Origin: Pseudomonadota bacterium
Lineage (GTDB): Bacteria > Pseudomonadota > Alphaproteobacteria > Rhizobiales > Beijerinckiaceae
Direction: 5' to 3'
Assembly (NCBI GenBank): GCA_028876585.1
Contig: JAGWRL010000230.1
Span: 1 to 11,726 of the forward strand
Length of the DNA: 11,726 nt
Shown piece by piece: positions 1 through 7,528 of the stretch. The translations under genes were made by a program, and so were the position numbers. The notes beneath the pieces are model-generated. The model was given only the letters and a program-made list of their open reading frames with translations, did not search any database and was not told where the DNA came from. The first letter of the stretch is position 1, and each line of letters begins with the position of its first letter.

Positions 1-20
1 GGCCGAGGGGTTCCCATCAC
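1..20 (-). CDS. Start of a further operon gene (partial), probably an ABC permease
   Basis: On the minus strand, one base after the TAG stop of the ATPase gene, there is a GTG-ATG pair (GTG at 20-18, ATG at 17-15) followed by codons for Gly-Thr-Pro-Arg up to the window edge. A GAGGAG Shine-Dalgarno sequence at 27-32 lies 6 nt before the GTG and 9 nt before the ATG, inside the end of the ATPase gene. That is the expected arrangement for a translationally coupled next gene. PotD/PotA-type importers need inner-membrane permeases and none is seen elsewhere in this block, so a permease is the natural inference. The six visible codons do not identify it. Confidence 0.4.
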
Positions 21-21
21 G

Positions 22-1092
22 CTAGGCTCCTCGGCTCGCGACGAACACCCATTGTGGATCAATCGACACCCGCACGTCGGCGTCGATAGGCGGATCCTCC
101 AGGAGCGCGCCGATGTCGCACTCGGAGATCAGTTCGGTTCCGCCTTCCAGCCTGACGATCCGCTCCACCCGCTCGCCTGAAAAGGACCGCAGCACCACCC
201 TTGCCGGCAATCCCGCAGCGTTCAAACGGGCTGAAATCTTGACGGCCTGACGCCGAATGATGACATCGACCTCCGCCCCCGCGGCCGCCCCGCGCACAGC
301 GCTGATGACGAGCGCGCCGTCAGGCAGGCGTATGCGCGTCCCCTCGGCCTGACTGTCTTCGACGCGACCTCGCAGTCTGTTTGAGCGCCCAATAAAGCCA
401 GCGACGAAGGAATTCATCGGCCTGCGGTAAATTTCGTCGGGCGCGCCGATCTGCTGTACGACGCCTTGATCGAGCACGCAGACCCGATCAGACATCGAAA
501 GCGCCTCCGATTGGTCGTGGGTCACGAATAGGCTGGTGATGTTAAGCTCCCGTTGAAGGCGCTTGATCTCGAACTGCATTTCATCGCGCAGCGAGGCATC
601 GAGATTCGACAGCGGTTCATCGAGCAACAGCAGTGTCGGCCTTGGAGCAATCGAGCGCGCCAGCGCGACCCTTTGTTGCTGGCCGCCCGAAAGTTGCCGC
701 GGCGTCCGCCCGCCGAGTAGGTCAAGCCGCACCAGCGCGAGCGCTTCGTCCACACGTCGTCGCAGATCGTCGCCTCGAATACCCTGCCGGCGCAAACCGA
801 AGGCGACGTTCTCGGCCACGGTGAGGTGTGGGAACAGCGCATAAGACTGGAATACAAGGCCAAGTTTGCGCTTGTGGGCCGGCAGCGGCGTGACATCGCG
901 TCCATCAATCAGGATTTGCCCGCCGCTCGGCTCAACCAGCCCCGCGATCATCCGTAGGATCGTAGTCTTGCCGCAGCCCGACGGGCCGAGCAGGGCGACG
1001 AACTCCCCCGACGCCACAGCGAGGTCTACGCCGCGCACGACATGGGCGTCGCGGTAGCTCTTGGCGAGTCCGCGAAGAACGAGTTCCGACAT
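22..1092 (-). CDS. ABC importer ATP-binding protein, PotA/FbpC (CUT1-like) type
   Basis: Predicted 356-aa cytoplasmic ATPase powering import of the ligand carried by the binding protein encoded just upstream. Visible motifs are Walker A GPSGCGKT (36-43), Q-loop Q82, signature LSGGQ (134-138), Walker B LLLLDEP (154-160), D-loop SNLD (162-165) and switch H192. A C-terminal region (about 235-356) fits the TOBE domain of polyamine, iron, sugar and phosphonate importers, and the length is normal for that group. The frame is open well upstream, but the ATG at 1092 starts directly before the conserved beta strand (SELVLRG), leaves a 31-bp gap after the previous gene and has a GAAGG-like site about 11 nt upstream, so I choose it. 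ATP binding for an importer is secure; the substrate (polyamine-like, Fe3+ or other small cation or amine) is inferred only from family resemblance. Confidence 0.9.
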   Translation of the reverse strand: MSELVLRGLAKSYRDAHVVRGVDLAVASGEFVALLGPSGCGKTTILRMIAGLVEPSGGQILIDGRDVTPLPAHKRKLGLVFQSYALFPHLTVAENVAFGLRRQGIRGDDLRRRVDEALALVRLDLLGGRTPRQLSGGQQQRVALARSIAPRPTLLLLDEPLSNLDASLRDEMQFEIKRLQRELNITSLFVTHDQSEALSMSDRVCVLDQGVVQQIGAPDEIYRRPMNSFVAGFIGRSNRLRGRVEDSQAEGTRIRLPDGALVISAVRGAAAGAEVDVIIRRQAVKISARLNAAGLPARVVLRSFSGERVERIVRLEGGTELISECDIGALLEDPPIDADVRVSIDPQWVFVASRGA

Positions 1093-1123
1093 GGCGCGCT
1101 GGCCTTCGCTCTGAGTTATGTCG

Positions 1124-2152
1124 TCAATGGACGACCTCTCTCTGCCAGCGCCGGTTCCAATCGACGAGGTGGCTGGCGACGAGTTTTGGGTCAGGGAACC
1201 ATAGTTTCTTGTAATCTTCGCCGGTGGCGACGATCTTCTTGACCCGATCAGGCAACGCAACCTTGGTGTTGACCGGGGCGGCGTATTGCTTTGAGCTGAA
1301 ACAGGTCTGCGCCTCGGTGGACAGCACCGCATCCACATATTTGAGGGCGAGATCGGGATGCGGCGCGCCCTTGGGGATCACCAGCGTCGGCTTGATGCCC
1401 ACGGCGCCCTCCTTGGGATAAGCAACCGCGAGGTCCAGCCCCTTGTCGATCTGCGCGCCAGTGCGATCAGGATACCAAGGCGCTATGACGATGTCGCCGC
1501 GCTGGAACAACGATACGAGTTGGTCGGCCTGGGTATAGAGGGTCACCGAATTGTCGGCGAGCGCTTTGATCGCGGCGAAGCCGGGGTTCATGTCATCGAA
1601 CGAACCGCCGCGCATCTTGTTGACGGCGAGGAGGAACTGCATGCCGGACGTCCCGGTGATGTCGCCAATCGCGATGCGCCCTCTGTATTTGGGATCGAAC
1701 AGATCGTTCCACGATGTCGGCGCTGGGTCGACGACCTTGGGATTGTAAGTGATCGCCGTCGCCGAAATCTCGAAGGCGACGTAAGTGTTGTTGGGTCCGA
1801 ACGCGGCTTTGTCGACGTCTGGATAGCTCGTAAGCTTGCCAGTGTCTAAGGAGGTAAGCAAACCTTCCGCGCCAATTTGGGTGGCGAGCGAATTGTCCAT
1901 ATAGGCGACATCGTAATTCGACTTGCCGGCGGTCGCGCGTATGGCTGCGGCGTGCTGCACGGAATTGCCGAGTTGCAGCGCCACTTTGGCCCCGGTCCGC
2001 CGCTCGAAGGGTTGGATCACGCAAGTCTTGGTGTCGTCGGCGAAAACACCGCCGAAGGTGGCGACAACAAGGTCTTCCGCCTTCGCCGCGCCGGCGAACG
2101 CTATGGTCGCCAGCGCCCCGAGAAAGGCCGCGCCGAACCGGTTCCTCTTCAT
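1124..2152 (-). CDS. Periplasmic solute-binding protein, PotD-like (SBP_bac_6/8 type)
   Basis: Predicted 342-aa exported binding protein delivering ligand to the adjacent ABC importer. It opens with MKRNRF and a hydrophobic stretch ending AKA-ED, a typical Sec signal peptide with cleavage near residue 25. The mature protein begins with a beta strand DLVVATFGG, as in polyamine/iron binding proteins, and carries the family-like patterns ITYNPKVV (135-141) and TSWNDLFDPKYRGRIAI (146-162). Two cysteines (C44, C284) could form a periplasmic disulfide. The ATG at 2152 is preferred over an in-frame ATG at 2170 because AGGGAG lies 7-8 nt upstream of 2152 and nothing similar precedes 2170. It is the first gene of the left minus-strand operon and diverges from a MarR gene. 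A polyamine, an amino-phosphonate or another amine are possible ligands; none is proven. Confidence 0.85.
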   Translation of the reverse strand: MKRNRFGAAFLGALATIAFAGAAKAEDLVVATFGGVFADDTKTCVIQPFERRTGAKVALQLGNSVQHAAAIRATAGKSNYDVAYMDNSLATQIGAEGLLTSLDTGKLTSYPDVDKAAFGPNNTYVAFEISATAITYNPKVVDPAPTSWNDLFDPKYRGRIAIGDITGTSGMQFLLAVNKMRGGSFDDMNPGFAAIKALADNSVTLYTQADQLVSLFQRGDIVIAPWYPDRTGAQIDKGLDLAVAYPKEGAVGIKPTLVIPKGAPHPDLALKYVDAVLSTEAQTCFSSKQYAAPVNTKVALPDRVKKIVATGEDYKKLWFPDPKLVASHLVDWNRRWQREVVH

Positions 2153-2200
2153 CTCGCGTCTCCCTGTCATCGCGCGGCTCGCCGGTCGCGCTTTGGCCTG

Positions 2201-2229
2201 AGCTTACGAGAGTGCGAGATATCTTTCAA
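2201..2229 (-). promoter_or_regulatory. Putative sigma-70 promoter of the PotD-like transporter operon
   Basis: Read on the minus strand, TTGAAA (2229-2224, 5 of 6 matches to TTGACA) is followed after 17 bp by TAAGCT (2206-2201, 3 of 6 matches to TATAAT). Transcription would start near 2194, giving a leader of about 42 nt. The -35 box lies inside the inverted repeat at 2219-2238, so a bound regulator would block polymerase. This is a visual prediction; the -10 match is weak. Confidence 0.4.
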
Positions 2230-2238
2230 GAAAGATAT
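2219..2238. promoter_or_regulatory. Inverted-repeat operator, probable MarR binding site
   Basis: ATATCTTTC-AA-GAAAGATAT is a perfect 9+9 bp inverted repeat with a 2-bp centre, AT-rich in an otherwise GC-rich context. Its length and symmetry suit a dimeric winged-helix repressor, and MarR proteins commonly bind such roughly 20-bp palindromes in the gap beside their own gene. It sits between the divergent MarR and transporter genes and covers the likely -35 of the transporter. Assignment to this MarR protein is inference from position. Confidence 0.65.
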
Positions 2239-2289
2239 TTGTGCGCTACCCTGGATTCCGGGCGGGGCGCCACGTTTGAGCGCGAGGGA

Positions 2290-2880
2290 ATGGGCGAATC
2301 TATGGCGGCAAGAAAAGGGACGGGCGCGGCGGAGCCGGGCCGCTCGCCGGTTGAAGCGCGTCCGGCTCTCGATCTCGTTGGGCGCGGCATGGCGCAGTGG
2401 CGTCGGGAGCGGCCAGACATAGATTGCTCGGGTAAGGCGATCGTTGGACGCATTCTCCATCTCCAGGAAGCGATTCTTCGCGCCGTCAACGCCGCCCTCG
2501 CCGCGCACGATTTGGGCTATACCGATTATGCCGTGCTCGCCACGTTGCGGGTCGCTGGCGAGCCGTTCCGCATGTCTCCGTCGCAGTTGCAGTCGACGAT
2601 GCTGTTTACTTCGGGCGGCGTCTCCAACCTGCTGCGCCGGGTCGAGAAGAAAGGCCTCATTCGCCGTCTCGCGGACCCTGCCGACGGACGGGCAATTCTT
2701 GTCGAGTTGACGCGCAAGGGCCTTCGTGTGGTCGAGGTTGCGATGGTTGATCACGCGGCGGTTGAGCGTCGGCTTTGCGCGATGCTGAACCGTGGGGAGA
2801 GGGAGAGTCTGGCGGGTCTGTTGAGCCGAATGATTCCGCGCGAATGCGTTTCGGCCGATGGCGAGCGCGTCAAGCGGTGA
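2290..2880 (+). CDS. MarR-family transcriptional regulator
   Basis: Predicted 196-aa DNA-binding protein with a MarR winged helix. A helical region (about 50-75) leads into YTDYAVLATLR (78-87), the recognition helix region around TSGGVSNLLRRVEKKGLI (107-124), and the characteristic wing DPADGRAILVELT (129-141) followed by helices for dimerisation. The tryptophan and RPDID (38-45) before the domain resemble a common alphaproteobacterial MarR subgroup. The frame is open back to a GTG at 2212, but that start would place the palindromic operator inside the gene. ATG 2290 has GAGGGA directly before it (tight spacing) and ATG 2302 is a close alternative, so the exact start is uncertain. It probably represses the divergent PotD-like transporter and perhaps itself; the ligand is unknown. 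Confidence 0.85.
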   Translation: MGESMAARKGTGAAEPGRSPVEARPALDLVGRGMAQWRRERPDIDCSGKAIVGRILHLQEAILRAVNAALAAHDLGYTDYAVLATLRVAGEPFRMSPSQLQSTMLFTSGGVSNLLRRVEKKGLIRRLADPADGRAILVELTRKGLRVVEVAMVDHAAVERRLCAMLNRGERESLAGLLSRMIPRECVSADGERVKR

Positions 2881-2895
2881 ATTGAGGTTGCTGCG

Positions 2896-2925
2896 TCGTC
2901 CGCGCGCCGCTCCGATCGCGGACGA
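2896..2925. terminator. Hairpin between convergent MarR and LysR genes, weak bidirectional terminator candidate
   Basis: TCGTCCGCG (2896-2904) pairs perfectly with CGCGGACGA (2917-2925) around a 12-nt loop. It lies in the 48-bp gap between the two convergent stop codons, where a terminator for both operons is expected. On the plus strand a short T run (2932-2935) follows after six bases; on the minus strand no T run follows. It is therefore a plausible but not classic intrinsic terminator. Confidence 0.4.
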
Positions 2926-2928
2926 AGG

Positions 2929-3912
2929 TCATTTTCCCTGCAACCAACCGACGCTCTCGATCAGGCATTCCTTCATCCGCATCGCGGCGGGCGACAACAT
3001 GCGCTGCTTCAGTTGCAACAACGACACGTCGCGGCTGATGACGGGGTCGGCGAGCAGGACCGTCTTGACGTTGACCGCGGTCGTCAGCAGTCGCGAGTTT
3101 TCCGGCAGAATGGCGATTCCCAACCCCTCGGCGATCATGCTGATGGCGGTGGTGGAGTAGCGCACTTCGTAGCGCGTCTTCACTTCCGCGCCGATCACCG
3201 CCAGAGCGCGGTCAACCATGCCGCGCAGCGGGTTCTCCTTGGCCAGACCAATCAGCGACTCGCCAGTCAGGTCGCTCCAGCGCACCGCCTCGAACTGGGC
3301 GAAGCGATGATCGGCGCGGCAGACCAGCGCGAGCCGGTCGCTGCCGAGCGTCGTCGTCTCGACTTCGGCGTCGTCGCCGGCGTAGGTGCCCAGACCGAGG
3401 TCGACCTCGTTGCGTTTGAGCGCAGGCAGGATTTCCTCTTCCGGCATGTCGCGAATTTGCACGGCGATATCGGGGTAGCGGCGCACATAGCGCGCCACCG
3501 CCGGCGGCAGGATCGTCGCCGCCAGAACAATCGCTGCGGCGACAGTGACGCTGCCGCGCCGCAGCGCGTTCAAATCGCGAATGTCGCCAACCGCGATTTC
3601 CAGATCGTCGAGAATTTTGCGCGCCTGCGGCAGAAATTCCCGCGCCGCCCGGGTCAGGTTCACCATGCGGGTGTTGCGGTCGAACAGCAGATGCTTCAAC
3701 TCGCCCTCAAGCTCCTTGATCAATACGCTGACCGCGGATTGCGTCAGATTGAGATGCGAGGCGGCGAGATTGAAGCGGCCGAGATCGGCGACGGCGACGA
3801 AAGCCTGCAACTGTTTCAGCGTGACATTGGCGAACGGACGCCCCGCCAGCTCGCGAGCGCGGCGCGAGGAAGCCCCGCCCCGGATGGGATTGAAGTCGCG
3901 CGGCGTGGTCAT
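2929..3912 (-). CDS. LysR-type transcriptional regulator
   Basis: Predicted 327-aa regulator. The N-terminal helix-turn-helix runs from TLKQLQAFVAV (31-41) through AASHLNLTQSAVSVLIKELE (50-69) to LFDRNTRMVNLT (77-88), the standard LysR pattern. The rest is the two-lobed effector domain, including GSVTVAAA (120-127) and a late GLGIAILPE (263-271) pattern. The protein carries about 30 extra residues before the usual LysR start. ATG 3912 is chosen because the only in-frame upstream alternative, TTG 3951, lies inside the preceding gene with a poorly spaced site; no clear Shine-Dalgarno precedes 3912 either. It begins 28 bp after the ATPase stop, so it is probably the last gene of the importer operon. 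It likely senses the imported compound or a metabolite and acts at the operon promoter; this is inference. Confidence 0.88.
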   Translation of the reverse strand: MTTPRDFNPIRGGASSRRARELAGRPFANVTLKQLQAFVAVADLGRFNLAASHLNLTQSAVSVLIKELEGELKHLLFDRNTRMVNLTRAAREFLPQARKILDDLEIAVGDIRDLNALRRGSVTVAAAIVLAATILPPAVARYVRRYPDIAVQIRDMPEEEILPALKRNEVDLGLGTYAGDDAEVETTTLGSDRLALVCRADHRFAQFEAVRWSDLTGESLIGLAKENPLRGMVDRALAVIGAEVKTRYEVRYSTTAISMIAEGLGIAILPENSRLLTTAVNVKTVLLADPVISRDVSLLQLKQRMLSPAAMRMKECLIESVGWLQGK

Positions 3913-3940
3913 GCGCCGGCGCCGGATAGGGGGCGACCCG

Positions 3941-5494
3941 TCATGCCGCAACCTCGCTTGCTTTGCGAAGCCGCGCGGCTTCGGCGGCGTCGCCCGCCAT
4001 CAGTAGGCCGAGTTCGCCGAGGCGGCCGCGATCGGGCGGCAATTCGCCGGTGAAGCGGCCTTCGTAGATCACCAGTATGCGGTCGCAGAGCGCGAACAAT
4101 TCCTCCAGTTCGGTGGAAATCAGCAGAATCGCCTTGCCTTTGTCGCGCTGCTCTAGCACCGCTTGCATCACGAGTTCGGTGGCGCCGATGTCGATGCCGC
4201 GGGTCAGTTGGTTGATGAGCAGAAAATCGGGGTTGCGGGCGAGCTCGCGCGCCACCACGAATTTCTGCTGGTTGCCGCCGGAGAGGCTTTGGATGGGCGT
4301 GGCGAGGCTGCGCGTGCGCACCTTGAAATGCGCGATGAGATCGCGGGTATGCGCCTCGATCGCCTTGAAATCGAGCAGCCCGTGTTTGGCGAACGGCGCG
4401 CGGTCGTAGCGTTGCAGAATGGCGTTTTCGGTCAAAGGCAGCGGCAGCACGACGCCATAGAGGTGTCGGTCCTCCGGGATGTGCGACATCGATCTTGCGT
4501 TGATGGCGCGCGACGACAGGCCGCCGATCTCCTCGCCGTTGAGTTGGACCGAGCCTTGCGACTTCGGGATCAGGCCGCCAAGCGCCAGCGCGAGTTCGCT
4601 CTGGCCGTTGCCGGAGACGCCGGCGATGCCGACGATTTCGCCGGCGCGCACCTCGAACGAGACGCCGCGCACCGCCGGCAGGCCTTGATCGTCGCGGCAA
4701 TGCAAGTCCGTCACCGAAAACACCACGCGCCCCGGCTCGGCTGCGCGCTTCGGCAGGTCCATCAGCACGTCGCGCCCGACCATTTCGCGCGCCAGCTCGC
4801 GTGGGTTGGTGGCGGCGGTCGCGGCGGTGAAGACCACTTTGCCGTCGCGCATCACGCTCACCTGGTCGCTGACCCGCATCACCTCGTCGAGCTTGTGCGA
4901 AATGAAGATGACGGTCTTGCCGTCACGCACCAACCCGCGCAGGAGTTCGAGCAACCGATCGGTCTCGCCGGGCGTCAGCACCGCCGTCGGCTCGTCGAGG
5001 ATCACGAGTTCGATGCCCTGATAGAGGATCTTGAGAATTTCGACGCGTTGGCGCTCGCCGACCGAGAGATCGCGCACAAGCGCATCGGGCCGGACGTCGA
5101 GACCGTAACGCCGGCTCAACGCTTCGATGTCGCGGGCGATTTCCCGCATCCGGTTCAGCACCGTCAGCGGCGCGCCGTGGCCGAGCACGTAATTTTCCGC
5201 CACCGTCAGGTTGGGGACCAGCATGAAATGCTGATGCACCATGCCGATGCGATGGCGCATCGCCTCCAGTGGCGAGCCGAGCGTCAGCGGTTCGCCCTTG
5301 AACAGAATGCGGCCCTGGTCCGGCCGCAGCACGCCGCAAACGATGTTCATCAACACGCTCTTGCCGGCGCCGTGCTCGCCGAGCAGCGCGTGAATTCCGC
5401 CTTCGCGCACGTCGAACGAGACGCCGGCGTTGGCCACGACCGGGCCGAACGCCTTGTGAATGTTGTCCAACCGCAGGATCGGCGCGTCGTTCAT
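3941..5494 (-). CDS. Double-NBD ABC ATPase of a nucleoside/nucleobase-type (BMP) importer
   Basis: Predicted 517-aa cytoplasmic ATPase with two fused nucleotide-binding domains, as in importers of the ribose/BMP class. NBD1 has Walker A GEHGAGKS (39-46), Q88, signature LSVGERQR (143-150), Walker B with DEP (167-169) and switch H200, so it looks catalytic. NBD2 has a degenerate Walker A GVSGNGQS (292-299, Q replacing the lysine), signature LSGGNQQK (404-411) and INQLTRGID (427-435) where a Walker B Asp-Glu would be, plus T461 in the switch position; it probably does not hydrolyse ATP. Asymmetry of this kind is usual in the family, but INQL is more divergent than the common AAQP form. ATG 5494 is chosen because it follows the permease stop by 7 bp and begins just before the conserved LRLDNIHKAFG. 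It pairs with the two permeases upstream. Confidence 0.92.
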   Translation of the reverse strand: MNDAPILRLDNIHKAFGPVVANAGVSFDVREGGIHALLGEHGAGKSVLMNIVCGVLRPDQGRILFKGEPLTLGSPLEAMRHRIGMVHQHFMLVPNLTVAENYVLGHGAPLTVLNRMREIARDIEALSRRYGLDVRPDALVRDLSVGERQRVEILKILYQGIELVILDEPTAVLTPGETDRLLELLRGLVRDGKTVIFISHKLDEVMRVSDQVSVMRDGKVVFTAATAATNPRELAREMVGRDVLMDLPKRAAEPGRVVFSVTDLHCRDDQGLPAVRGVSFEVRAGEIVGIAGVSGNGQSELALALGGLIPKSQGSVQLNGEEIGGLSSRAINARSMSHIPEDRHLYGVVLPLPLTENAILQRYDRAPFAKHGLLDFKAIEAHTRDLIAHFKVRTRSLATPIQSLSGGNQQKFVVARELARNPDFLLINQLTRGIDIGATELVMQAVLEQRDKGKAILLISTELEELFALCDRILVIYEGRFTGELPPDRGRLGELGLLMAGDAAEAARLRKASEVAA

Positions 5495-5501
5495 GATCGA
5501 C

Positions 5502-6434
5502 TCATGCCTTGTGATAGGGGACGCCGAGCATGCTCGGCGCATCGGAGCGGTTGCGCACCAGCATCAGCGCGAAGATGGTCATGAGATAGGGCAGCGCCTG
5601 CAGCGCCTGATAGGGAATGGCGAGCGTGGGATCGGCCTGCAACTGCAATTGCAGCGCGTAGAACAGGCCGAACAGCACCGAAACAAAGAAGACGCCGATC
5701 GGCGACCAGCGCGCAAACACGACGACCGACAGCGCGATGAAGCCGCGCCCCGACGTCATGTTCTCGACGAATTGGTTGGCGTGCGCCAGCGTCAGATAAG
5801 CTCCGCCCAGACCGGCGAGAACGCCGCCGAGCAGCACCGCGGAATAGCGATAGAGGACGACGCTGCGGCCGGCGATGTCGACCGCTTTGGGGTGTTCGCC
5901 GACCGCGCGGATCGTCAGGCCGTAGGAGGTGCGGAAGACGAGGAAGCGGGCGGCGAACACGAGCGGGATTGTCAGATAGACCAGCGCGTTTTGCTGAAAC
6001 AGCGCGACGCCGAGATAGGGAATTTCGCTCAAATAGGGGATGTGCAGCGGCGGCGCGATGTCGACGCCCTTGCCGGTGGAGATGAAATAGGTTCGAAACA
6101 GGAACGAGGTCAAACCTAGGCCGAGCAGGTTCAGCGCCGCGCCGACGACGATTTGATTGGCGCGGATCGAGATCGTGAACACCGCGAACAGCAGGCCGGC
6201 GAGAAAGCCGGCCGCCATCGCCGCGGCGAAGCCATAGATGAGCCCGCCGGTCGCGGAGGTGGTCGCAAAGCCGGTGAAGGCGCCGAGCAGCATGACGCCT
6301 TCGACGCCGATGTTGAGCACGCCCGCGCGTTCGCAAATGGCCTCGCCGGTGGCGGCGAAGATCAGCGGCGTCGCCAGGCGCCAGGACGCCGCCACGGTGG
6401 TGGCGAGGAAGGCGAGCGTTGCGGCCGTCGACAT
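5502..6434 (-). CDS. ABC importer permease, BPD_transp_2 family (second permease)
   Basis: Predicted 310-aa integral inner-membrane protein with about eight hydrophobic segments. Family patterns are clear: ERAGVLNIGVEGVMLLGAF (35-53), the coupling-type region YGLTIRAVGEHPKAVDIAG (171-189), and SGRGFIALSVVVFARWSP (228-245). These match the second permease of nucleoside-type importers. It forms a heterodimeric channel with the permease encoded just upstream, driven by the double ATPase downstream. The ATG at 6434 is 11 bp after the previous stop and has AAGGG 8 nt upstream, which fixes the start. The reading frame stays open far upstream but that part overlaps the first permease in another frame and is not coding. 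Confidence 0.93.
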   Translation of the reverse strand: MSTAATLAFLATTVAASWRLATPLIFAATGEAICERAGVLNIGVEGVMLLGAFTGFATTSATGGLIYGFAAAMAAGFLAGLLFAVFTISIRANQIVVGAALNLLGLGLTSFLFRTYFISTGKGVDIAPPLHIPYLSEIPYLGVALFQQNALVYLTIPLVFAARFLVFRTSYGLTIRAVGEHPKAVDIAGRSVVLYRYSAVLLGGVLAGLGGAYLTLAHANQFVENMTSGRGFIALSVVVFARWSPIGVFFVSVLFGLFYALQLQLQADPTLAIPYQALQALPYLMTIFALMLVRNRSDAPSMLGVPYHKA

Positions 6435-6445
6435 CGCCCGCGCCC

Positions 6446-7522
6446 TTAATCCGCCGGCCGCGCCACGCTGTGGCGCAGCGCGGCGAAGGCGACGATGGAG
6501 AGGATGACGAGGCCCTGGATGATGAACACCAGCACCTGCGGCACTTGCGCCGAAATCTGCATGATTTCCGAGCCCGAGCGCAAGGCGGCGAACAGGATGC
6601 CCGAGGCGATCGCCGCCAGCGGATTGTTGTTGGCGAGCAGCGCGACGGCGATGCCCTCGAAGCCATAGCCCGGCGAAATATCCTGATACAGGCGATAGTT
6701 GACGCCGTCGATCTCGATCGCCCCCGCCAGACCCGCCAGACCGCCGCTGATCGCGATGGCGAGCAGCACGTTCTTCGCGACATTGACGCCGGCATAGGCG
6801 GCGGCGCGCGGATTGAGGCCGACCACCCGCACCGCGTAGCCGGCGCTGCTGCGAAACAGGAAGACATAGACCGCGCCGGCCGCCGCCACCGCGATCAGGA
6901 TGCCCAGATGCAGGCGCGTCGGCGGCAGAATGCGCGGCAGCCAGAGTTCGCGCGCGATTTTCGCCGATTGCGGATAGGGAACCACCGGGTCCTTGAGAGG
7001 TCCGGTGACGAGATAGCTGGTGAAGATGATGGCGATGTAATTGAGCATGATCGTGGTGACGACTTCGCTGGCGCGGAAATAGACGCGCAACAGGCCCGCC
7101 AGCGCCGCCCATAGCGCGCCGGCGATCGTTCCCGCGATCAGGATCAGCGCGATATGCAGGCCCGTCGGCAGCCCCGCGAAATGGACGCCGACGACGGTGG
7201 CGGCGCAGGCGCCGGCATAGAGCTGCCCCTCCGCCCCGATGTTCCAGATGCTGCAACGGAATGCGACACAAAGCCCGACGCCGATCAGGATCAACGGCGT
7301 CGCCTTGAGCAGCACTTCGGAGATCGATCGTTCGTCGGCGAAGGCGCCCACGACCATCACATTGACGACGTCGGCGGCGTGAAAACCGCTGATTTGCAAC
7401 AACGCCGCGCTGACCGCGAGCGCTAGGACGACCGCCGCCACGGGCGGGAGAATGGCTGAAGCGAGCCGTCCGACGAAGCCGAACCTCGGGGCCTGGAGAG
7501 ACCGGAATTGAATATCGCTCAA
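6446..7522 (-). CDS. ABC importer permease, BPD_transp_2 family (first permease, TTG start)
   Basis: Predicted 358-aa integral inner-membrane protein. Hydrophobic segments lie near 24-43, 70-90, 101-118, 121-145, 152-173, 205-223, 248-268, 287-312 and 327-347. Diagnostic patterns of nucleoside-type permeases are CSIWNIGAEGQLYAG (90-104), GYAVRVVGLNPRAAAYAG (228-245) and GYGFEGIAVALLANNNP (285-301). The start appears to be TTG at 7522: a GGGGAG ribosome-binding site (minus strand of 7529-7534) lies 6 nt upstream, the first downstream in-frame ATG is at residue 56 inside the conserved part, and the gap to the previous gene is 34 bp. Third gene of the operon, between the BMP binding protein and the second permease. 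Confidence 0.92.
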   Translation of the reverse strand: MSDIQFRSLQAPRFGFVGRLASAILPPVAAVVLALAVSAALLQISGFHAADVVNVMVVGAFADERSISEVLLKATPLILIGVGLCVAFRCSIWNIGAEGQLYAGACAATVVGVHFAGLPTGLHIALILIAGTIAGALWAALAGLLRVYFRASEVVTTIMLNYIAIIFTSYLVTGPLKDPVVPYPQSAKIARELWLPRILPPTRLHLGILIAVAAAGAVYVFLFRSSAGYAVRVVGLNPRAAAYAGVNVAKNVLLAIAISGGLAGLAGAIEIDGVNYRLYQDISPGYGFEGIAVALLANNNPLAAIASGILFAALRSGSEIMQISAQVPQVLVFIIQGLVILSIVAFAALRHSVARPAD

Positions 7523-7528
7523 TACGAT

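Noticed and set aside
1093..1338. N-terminal extension of the PotA-like ATPase by 82 residues
   Set aside because: The extension overlaps the binding-protein gene in another frame and is Arg/Ser/Pro-rich without similarity to ATPase N-termini.
2167..2754. 195-aa minus-strand open frame opposite the MarR gene
   Set aside because: It would put coding sequence across the divergent promoter and operator, and shows no domain; the MarR frame explains the region.
4163..5584. 473-aa open frame on the plus strand, antisense to the double-NBD ATPase
   Set aside because: It is rich in His, Arg, Ala and Asp with no domain-like pattern and lies fully over a well-supported ATPase gene. Long antisense frames are expected in DNA with GC-rich third positions.
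6435..7271. N-terminal extension of the second permease by about 280 residues
   Set aside because: It runs out of frame across the first permease gene; the ATG at 6434 has a good ribosome-binding site and the normal family length.
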